Program-made: the position numbers and the translations under genes
Assembly (NCBI GenBank): GCA_023410975.1
Contig: JAEYPG010000172.1
Span: 1 to 31,261, forward strand
Direction: 5' to 3'
From: Pseudomonadota bacterium
Lineage (GTDB): Bacteria; Pseudomonadota; Gammaproteobacteria; Burkholderiales; Burkholderiaceae_C
Length of the DNA stretch: 31,261 nt
The notes under the pieces: generated by a model
Databases searched by the model: none
Told to the model about the DNA's origin: nothing
The model's input: only the letters and a program-made list of their open reading frames with translations
Shown: in pieces, positions 26,764 through 31,261 of the stretch
How the letters are laid out: the number at the start of each line of letters is the position of its first letter
How positions within the stretch are numbered: the first letter of the stretch is position 1

Positions 26764-28737
26764 TCAGGCCTCTCCCTTTTTCCACCAGCACATGATCGGC
26801 CAGGCGCTGTGGTCGCCCGAGGTGTCGATGCCGAAGTACAGCGGCGTCTTCTGCGGGATGCCGAAGCGGTTCCAGTACGAGGCGCGCTCGGCGGAGACGT
26901 ACACGTCGGGCACCTGCCAGTGGTTCCACATCACCACGCGGTCCATGGCGCGGCAGCAGTCGCGCAGCTCGGCCAGCGTCCGCACCGAGCCCATGACCTT
27001 GAGGATGTGGTCGAGCGCCGCGCTCTTGATGCCGCGGAAGTTGTCGTTGCCCTTCTCGTCCGCGGCCTGCGAGCCGTAGCTGGTGATGTAGCCCGCGGCG
27101 TTGGGCAGCGAGAATTTGCCTTCGACGATGGTGATGATGTCGAAGTCGTAGTTCTCCAGCCGGTTGCGGTAGAGCGCGAAATCGACATTGCGCTCCTTGA
27201 GCGTGATGCCCAGCTTCTCGCAGTTCTTCTGCCAGTCGGTGATGCGCCCGCCGGTCTCGCCGGGGTTGAGGTACTCCAGCTCCAGCGCCCGGCCCTGCGC
27301 ATTGCGCAGCCGGCCGTCGCCGTCGAGCTTCCAGCCCGCGTCTTCGAGCAGGCCGCGCGCCTTGAGCAGGTTGCGCCGCAGCTCCGCCGCGCCGCCGGCG
27401 GTGCTGGGCGGCCGGTACGCGGGGCCGAACACCTCCGGCGGCAGCTCCTTGCGGTAGGGCTCCAGCAGCTTCAGCTCGCCCGGCCCGGGTAGGCCCTCGG
27501 CGGCGAACTCCGAGTTGTTGAACACGCTGTAGGCGCGCTTGAGCAGGCCGAAGCGGTTGATGCGCTCGAAGTCGTAGGCCAGCGCGATAGCCTCGCGCAC
27601 GCGCTGGTCCTGCAGCAGCTCGCGCCGGGTGTTGAACTGGTGGCTCTGCAGGCCCTGGCCGGTGGCGGTCTCGAAGCTCTTCTTGACGATGCGCCCGTCG
27701 TCCCACTTCGGCCCCTTGTGCTGGCGCACCCAGGAGCGCGAGCTGTATTCCTTGTAGATGTCGTACTCGCCGGTCTTGAAGGCTTCGAAGGCCACCGCGG
27801 CGTCCTTGTACATGCGGTAGACCACGCGGTCGAAGTTGAACCAGCCGCGGCGCGCGGGATGGTCCTTGGCCCAGTAGTCCGGGTTGCGCTGGAACTCGAT
27901 GCGCCGTCCCATGTCCACCGCGGCGATGGTGCAGGGGCCGGTGGTGATCGGGTACTCCGTGACGATCTGGTCGAAGGGCTTCACCTTGCCGTCCGCACCG
28001 GCGCCCCACTTGCGCGAGAACACCGGCAGGCCGCCGATCAGGAACAGCGTGTCGGTGCTCCTGTCCTTGACGCCGAAGCGCACCGTGCGCTCGTCGAGCA
28101 CCGTCACCGGCCCGGCCGGCGCGTAGGCCTGCACCAGCGCCGGCGAGGCCTGCTTGCTGGTGAGCATGTCGAAGCTGTGCTTCACGTCGGCCGCGGTCAC
28201 CGGGTCGCCGTTCCAGAAGCGCGCCTGGGGATGCAGCCTGAAGGTGATGCTGGACTTGTCCGGCGCGACGAGGAAGCGCTCGGCCAGCAGCCCGTACATG
28301 GTCTGCGGCTCGTCGTCCGAGGCCACGCACAGCCCTTCGAACATGAACAGCCCCACCCCCGCCGGCGCGTTGCCGCGCACGGTGAAGGGGTTGAACTTGT
28401 CGAAGCTGGTGCGCCGGTCCGGGTTGCGCAGCCGCAGCACGCCGCCCTTGGGCGCGTCCGGGTTGGCGTACTCGAAATGCGTGTAGCCCTCGGGGTACTT
28501 GGGCTCGCCGAAGGTGGCCAGCGCGTGCACCCAGCGCCCGCCCTCGGCAGCAGGGGCAGCGTCCGCCGGCGCGGCGGGTGTGTCTGCGGGACCGTTGGGC
28601 GCAGCGGGTGCCGCCTGCGCCCGGGACTGGGCGATGGCCGCCAGCGCCGGCCAGGCCGGCCACAGGCCGGTGGAAAACAGCAGCGCCGCGGCGCGGCGCC
28701 GGTCACGCCGCGGTGCCGCGGCAGGCTTGTTTGGCAT
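26764..28737 (-). CDS. yejA: peptide ABC importer substrate-binding protein YejA
   Basis: A 657-residue periplasmic binding protein (SBP family 5), longer than E. coli YejA (604). Residues 1-50 form an Arg-rich, Ala-rich signal region (RRDRRRAAALLF then a hydrophobic run to about residue 33), possibly Sec or Tat-like, followed by a Pro/Ala linker of about 35 residues. The mature part begins GGRWVHALATFGEPKYPEGYTHFEY, with the family blocks SSITFRLHPQARFWNGDPVTAADVKHSF and AIALAYDFERIN. In E. coli the system imports microcin C and other peptides. The ATG at 28737 was chosen over one at 28791 because it starts the signal region; neither has a strong ribosome site. It is first of the yejABEF operon. 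Confidence 0.92.
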   Translation of the reverse strand: MPNKPAAAPRRDRRRAAALLFSTGLWPAWPALAAIAQSRAQAAPAAPNGPADTPAAPADAAPAAEGGRWVHALATFGEPKYPEGYTHFEYANPDAPKGGVLRLRNPDRRTSFDKFNPFTVRGNAPAGVGLFMFEGLCVASDDEPQTMYGLLAERFLVAPDKSSITFRLHPQARFWNGDPVTAADVKHSFDMLTSKQASPALVQAYAPAGPVTVLDERTVRFGVKDRSTDTLFLIGGLPVFSRKWGAGADGKVKPFDQIVTEYPITTGPCTIAAVDMGRRIEFQRNPDYWAKDHPARRGWFNFDRVVYRMYKDAAVAFEAFKTGEYDIYKEYSSRSWVRQHKGPKWDDGRIVKKSFETATGQGLQSHQFNTRRELLQDQRVREAIALAYDFERINRFGLLKRAYSVFNNSEFAAEGLPGPGELKLLEPYRKELPPEVFGPAYRPPSTAGGAAELRRNLLKARGLLEDAGWKLDGDGRLRNAQGRALELEYLNPGETGGRITDWQKNCEKLGITLKERNVDFALYRNRLENYDFDIITIVEGKFSLPNAAGYITSYGSQAADEKGNDNFRGIKSAALDHILKVMGSVRTLAELRDCCRAMDRVVMWNHWQVPDVYVSAERASYWNRFGIPQKTPLYFGIDTSGDHSAWPIMCWWKKGEA

Positions 28738-28947
28738 CTTTGTCAACGGGCGGACCCGCAGGTCCGGGGTTGGAGGAGGCGCGCCGATCATGCGCGAAAT
28801 GCCGCCGCGGCGGCAACGCGGCGGCGCGGAACCCCGGCGCCGGCGTGCCGGCGGGCATCATCGTGAAACGCTTGACCCCGGCGGTGCGGAAACTCTTGCC
28901 CCGCGCCGCGCTCCCATCACGACCACGCTCCCAAGAAAGACTGCCCG
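28738..28947. promoter_or_regulatory. divergent yejA / terC region with perfect palindrome
   Basis: A 210-bp spacer between divergent genes. It contains a 16-bp perfect palindrome, TGCCGCCGCGGCGGCA, at 28800-28815 and further GC-rich inverted repeats around 28832-28855. No manganese (yybP-ykoY) riboswitch core is recognisable upstream of the TerC gene. Promoter boxes for either gene cannot be fixed. Confidence 0.4.
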
Positions 28948-29712
28948 ATGGAACTGCTCACCGACCCGCAAGCCTGGATCGCCTTCCTCACGCTCACCGC
29001 GCTGGAGTTGGTACTGGGCATCGACAACATCATCTTCATCTCGATCCTGGTCGATAAGCTGCCGCGCGAGCGGCGCGAGTTCGCCCGGCGCCTGGGCCTG
29101 TTCATGGCCATGTTCATGCGCATCGGATTGCTGCTGCTGTTGTCGTGGATCGTGGGGCTGGTCGAGCCGCTGTTCACGGTGCTGGGCAAGGGAATCTCGG
29201 GCCGCGACCTGATCCTCATCCTCGGCGGCCTGTTCCTGATCTGGAAGAGCACCGGCGAGATCCACCAGTCGCTCGAAGGCGAGGAGGGCCACGAGTCCAA
29301 GTCCGTGGCCGCGAGCTTCGGCGCGGTGATCTTGCAGATCATGGTGATCGACCTGGTGTTCTCGCTCGACTCGATCATCACCGCCGTGGGCATGGTGGAC
29401 GAGGTGGCGGTGATGATCGCCGCCGTCATCGCCTCGGTGGGGATGATGATGGTGTTCGCCGGCCCCATCGGCCGCTTCGTCTCCGACCATCCGACCATCA
29501 AGATGCTGGCGCTGTCCTTCCTGGTGGCGGTGGGCGTGGTGCTGCTGGCCGAGGGCTTCGGCCATCACGTGCCCAAGGGCTACATCTACTTCGCGATGGC
29601 CTTCTCGCTGGTGGTGGAGATGCTCAACATCCGCATGCGCAAGCGCGCCGCGAAGCCCGCGCACCTGCATTCGGCCTACGCGCCGGATGACGCCAATCCC
29701 CCGCTGCGCTGA
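28948..29712 (+). CDS. TerC family integral membrane protein
   Basis: A 254-residue membrane protein of the TerC/YgdQ/YoaE family with about seven hydrophobic spans. The two conserved Asp-containing signatures are visible: LELVLGIDNIIFISIL near residues 19-34 and DLVFSLDSIITAVGM near 141-155, which are thought to line a metal path. Family members are linked to tellurite resistance and, in other bacteria, to manganese export; which applies here is not decidable. The C-terminus is a basic then His-containing tail. AAGAAAG lies upstream of the ATG. It is followed by a strong terminator and is divergent from yejA. Confidence 0.92.
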   Translation: MELLTDPQAWIAFLTLTALELVLGIDNIIFISILVDKLPRERREFARRLGLFMAMFMRIGLLLLLSWIVGLVEPLFTVLGKGISGRDLILILGGLFLIWKSTGEIHQSLEGEEGHESKSVAASFGAVILQIMVIDLVFSLDSIITAVGMVDEVAVMIAAVIASVGMMMVFAGPIGRFVSDHPTIKMLALSFLVAVGVVLLAEGFGHHVPKGYIYFAMAFSLVVEMLNIRMRKRAAKPAHLHSAYAPDDANPPLR

Positions 29713-29742
29713 GCGTCCGGGACGCCTCCCGGCGCAACGGGC

Positions 29743-29768
29743 AAGGGCCGCCTCCGGGCGGCCCTTTT
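29743..29768 (+). terminator. intrinsic terminator of the terC gene
   Basis: AAGGGCCGCC (29743-29752) pairs perfectly with GGCGGCCCTT (29757-29766) around a TCCG loop, followed by a short T run. It lies 30 bp after the stop codon. Confidence 0.85.
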
Positions 29769-29855
29769 GCTTGGTGCGCGCGTTTCCGTTTCATGCAACC
29801 CGGCGTGCAAGCGCGCGCAATGCGGCCGCCTCGGGCGGCGCCTAAATTGATTCGC

Positions 29856-30743
29856 ATGGACACCAACACCACCCTCTCTTCCTCCACGCCCGATACGGTC
29901 CGGCATCCGCGCCAGGTCGAACGCCTGGTCGCCGGCACGCCGACCAGCGACGGCGCGGGTGTGAAGCTCACGCGCGTGCTGACGCAACCGCTGCAGCGCC
30001 GGCTGGACCCGTTCCTGATGCTCGACGCCTTCGGCACCGACAACCCCGACGACTACATCGCCGGTTTCCCCGACCACCCGCACCGCGGCTTCGAGACCGT
30101 GACCTACATGATTGCCGGGCGCCTGCGCCACCGCGACAGCGGCGGCCACGAGGGCCTGCTGCAGAACGGCGGCGTGCAGTGGATGACGGCCGGCCGCGGC
30201 CTGGTGCACAGCGAGCTGCCCGAGCAGGAGGAAGGCCGCATGGAAGGTTTTCAACTTTGGCTGAACCTTCCTTCGGATCGGAAGCTGTGCGACCCCGGCT
30301 ACTGGGACATCGCTTCGGAACAGATTCCCGAGCTCCAGACGGCCGAGGGCGTGCGCGTGCGCGTCATCGCCGGCAGCAGCCACGGCGTGGCCGGCGCCAT
30401 GCAGCGCGAGCGCACCGAGCCGCTGTACCTGGACCTGCACCTGCCGCCCGGTGCCGCCTTCGAGCAGGCGCTGCCGGCAGCGCACAACGCCTTCGCCTAC
30501 GTCTACCGCGGCGCGCTGCGCATCGGCGAGACGGAGGTGCCGCAACAGCGCATGGCGATCCTGCGCAACGAGGCCGGCAGCGACGGCGTGCGGCTCCAGG
30601 CCGGCGCCGAGGGGGCGCGGGCTTTGTTGATCGCCGGCCGGCCGCTGAACGAGCCCATCGCGCAGTACGGCCCCTTCGTCATGAACTCCAACGAGCAGAT
30701 CTTCCAGGCCGTGGAGGATTTCCGCGCCGGACGCTTCGCGTAA
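29856..30743 (+). CDS. pirin family protein
   Basis: A 295-residue bicupin of the pirin family. The metal ligands of pirins are conserved: His74 and His76 in FPDHPHRGFETVTYM, His118 and Glu120 in GLVHSELP. The second cupin covers roughly residues 165-280. Some pirins act as quercetin dioxygenases or redox-sensitive regulators; the role here is unknown. The ATG at 29856 is preferred to in-frame upstream codons, which would run through a GC-rich hairpin. TAAATT, 14 bp before the ATG, could be a -10 box with a very short leader, but no -35 box fits clearly. It is flanked by terminator-like hairpins on both sides, so it is probably monocistronic. Confidence 0.93.
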   Translation: MDTNTTLSSSTPDTVRHPRQVERLVAGTPTSDGAGVKLTRVLTQPLQRRLDPFLMLDAFGTDNPDDYIAGFPDHPHRGFETVTYMIAGRLRHRDSGGHEGLLQNGGVQWMTAGRGLVHSELPEQEEGRMEGFQLWLNLPSDRKLCDPGYWDIASEQIPELQTAEGVRVRVIAGSSHGVAGAMQRERTEPLYLDLHLPPGAAFEQALPAAHNAFAYVYRGALRIGETEVPQQRMAILRNEAGSDGVRLQAGAEGARALLIAGRPLNEPIAQYGPFVMNSNEQIFQAVEDFRAGRFA

Positions 30744-30757
30744 GCCGAAGGCTCCCA

Positions 30758-30781
30758 GCCCCCGGCCACCGCGCCGGGGGC
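30758..30781 (+). terminator. probable terminator after the pirin gene
   Basis: GCCCCCGGC (30758-30766) pairs perfectly with GCCGGGGGC (30773-30781) across 6 nt. The downstream bases are CTCCCTT, a poor T tract, so confidence is moderate. Confidence 0.5.
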
Positions 30782-30836
30782 CTCCCTTAAGCTGGGCGGC
30801 GATTCGAGTTACCGACCGCGCACGCGCGCGGCTGCC

Positions 30837-31261
30837 ATGGCTTTCGACTTCTGGAACCTGCTCACGCGCCTGGGCGAGGCGCAGATCCTGCTCCCCGCGA
30901 TGTTCGCCACCTGCCTCTGGCTGGTGCTGCGCTCCCACAAGCCGCGCGCGGCGCTGGTGTGGGGCGGCTGCACCGCGGTGGCGGCATTGCTGACCACCCT
31001 CACCAAGGTGGCCTTCTTCGGCTGGGAGATCGGCTACGCGCCGCTGAACTTCACCGGCATCTCCGGCCACGCGATGTTCTCCACGGCGGTGCTGCCGGTG
31101 CTGCTGCGGGTGCTGGTGGCCGACCGCGGCCCGCGCCGCCAGGCCGCCGCGGTGGCTGCGGGCGTGCTGCTGGCGGCGCTGATCGCCTGGTCGCGCGTGC
31201 AGGTGCTGGCGCACTCGCCGGCGGAGGCGCTGGTGGGTTTCGCCCTGGGGCTGGCCGCGGC
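30837..31261 (+). CDS. PAP2-type phosphatase, partial (cut by window end)
   Basis: The first 141 codons of a membrane protein beginning MAFDFWNLLTRLGEAQ, open to the end of the window. Hydrophobic spans lie near residues 15-31, 39-58, 82-96 and 103-118. The acid-phosphatase/PAP2 signatures are visible: FTGISGHAMFS with SGH at 76-78 and SRVQVLAHSPAE with Arg120 and His126. The family removes phosphate from lipid phosphates; the substrate here is unknown. The ATG at 30837 has no strong ribosome site, but the reading frame and motifs are convincing. The stop codon is outside the window. Confidence 0.85.
   Translation, partial: MAFDFWNLLTRLGEAQILLPAMFATCLWLVLRSHKPRAALVWGGCTAVAALLTTLTKVAFFGWEIGYAPLNFTGISGHAMFSTAVLPVLLRVLVADRGPRRQAAAVAAGVLLAALIAWSRVQVLAHSPAEALVGFALGLAA

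Noticed and set aside
25712..28663. A 983-codon minus-strand frame across yejA and yejB
   Set aside because: It is the wrong frame for both genes; its Arg/Gly/Ala-rich composition has no recognisable domain.
28792..28947. A manganese riboswitch upstream of the TerC gene
   Set aside because: TerC genes often have one, but no core motif is visible, only GC-rich inverted repeats.

Overview
The window is high-GC bacterial chromosome with dense genes, short gaps and no tRNA, rRNA, mobile element or CRISPR array that I can see. Gene content and protein style point to Betaproteobacteria, order Burkholderiales, most likely a Comamonadaceae-type organism. This is an inference from the mnmG-rsmG-lysE-parA block, the YkgJ and glutaredoxin-like proteins and the beta-class GST. 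ParA, ParB, MnmG and RsmG, together with two perfect and one near-perfect parS sites (TGTTTCACGTGAAACA), place the window close to the chromosomal replication origin. No DnaA-box cluster is present, so oriC itself is probably outside.

Layout. Positions 54-659 (-) encode a small exported duplicated-repeat protein. Positions 787-3668 (+) hold tldD and a DAHP synthase preceded by a Phe/Tyr/Trp-rich leader peptide and attenuator. Positions 3800-5231 hold a PduO-type cobalamin adenosyltransferase (-), a glyoxalase I-like protein (+) and a small unknown membrane protein (-). Positions 5545-10347 (-) are the stress operon prkA-yeaH-spoVR, with a strong sigma-54 promoter match at 10555-10570. Positions 10854-13311 (+) hold otsB and otsA for trehalose synthesis. 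Positions 13399-20054 are the origin-proximal block: parB and an overlapping hydrolase (-), argC (+), then parA, lysE-family, rsmG and mnmG (-). Positions 20109-22888 carry small genes: a DUF2061-like membrane protein, an orphan Cache-like sensor, a YkgJ cysteine-cluster protein, a cysteine-less glutaredoxin-fold protein and gstA. Positions 22936-28737 (-) are the complete yejABEF peptide ABC importer. Positions 28948-31261 (+) hold a TerC-family protein, a pirin and a PAP2-type protein cut by the window end.

How the parts work together. The DAHP synthase is apparently controlled by charged aromatic tRNA supply, because ribosome stalling on the leader peptide would switch an 8-bp antiterminator against a 9-bp terminator. 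PrkA, YeaH and SpoVR form the usual co-expressed stationary-phase/nitrogen-stress module, and OtsB/OtsA make the stress protectant trehalose. ParB loads at the parS sites embedded in the mnmG and rsmG coding sequence and works with ParA in chromosome segregation. The most interesting items are the attenuator, the sigma-54 promoter, the dual-coded parS sites, the parA/parB split by an inverted argC, and the cysteine-less glutaredoxin-like protein.
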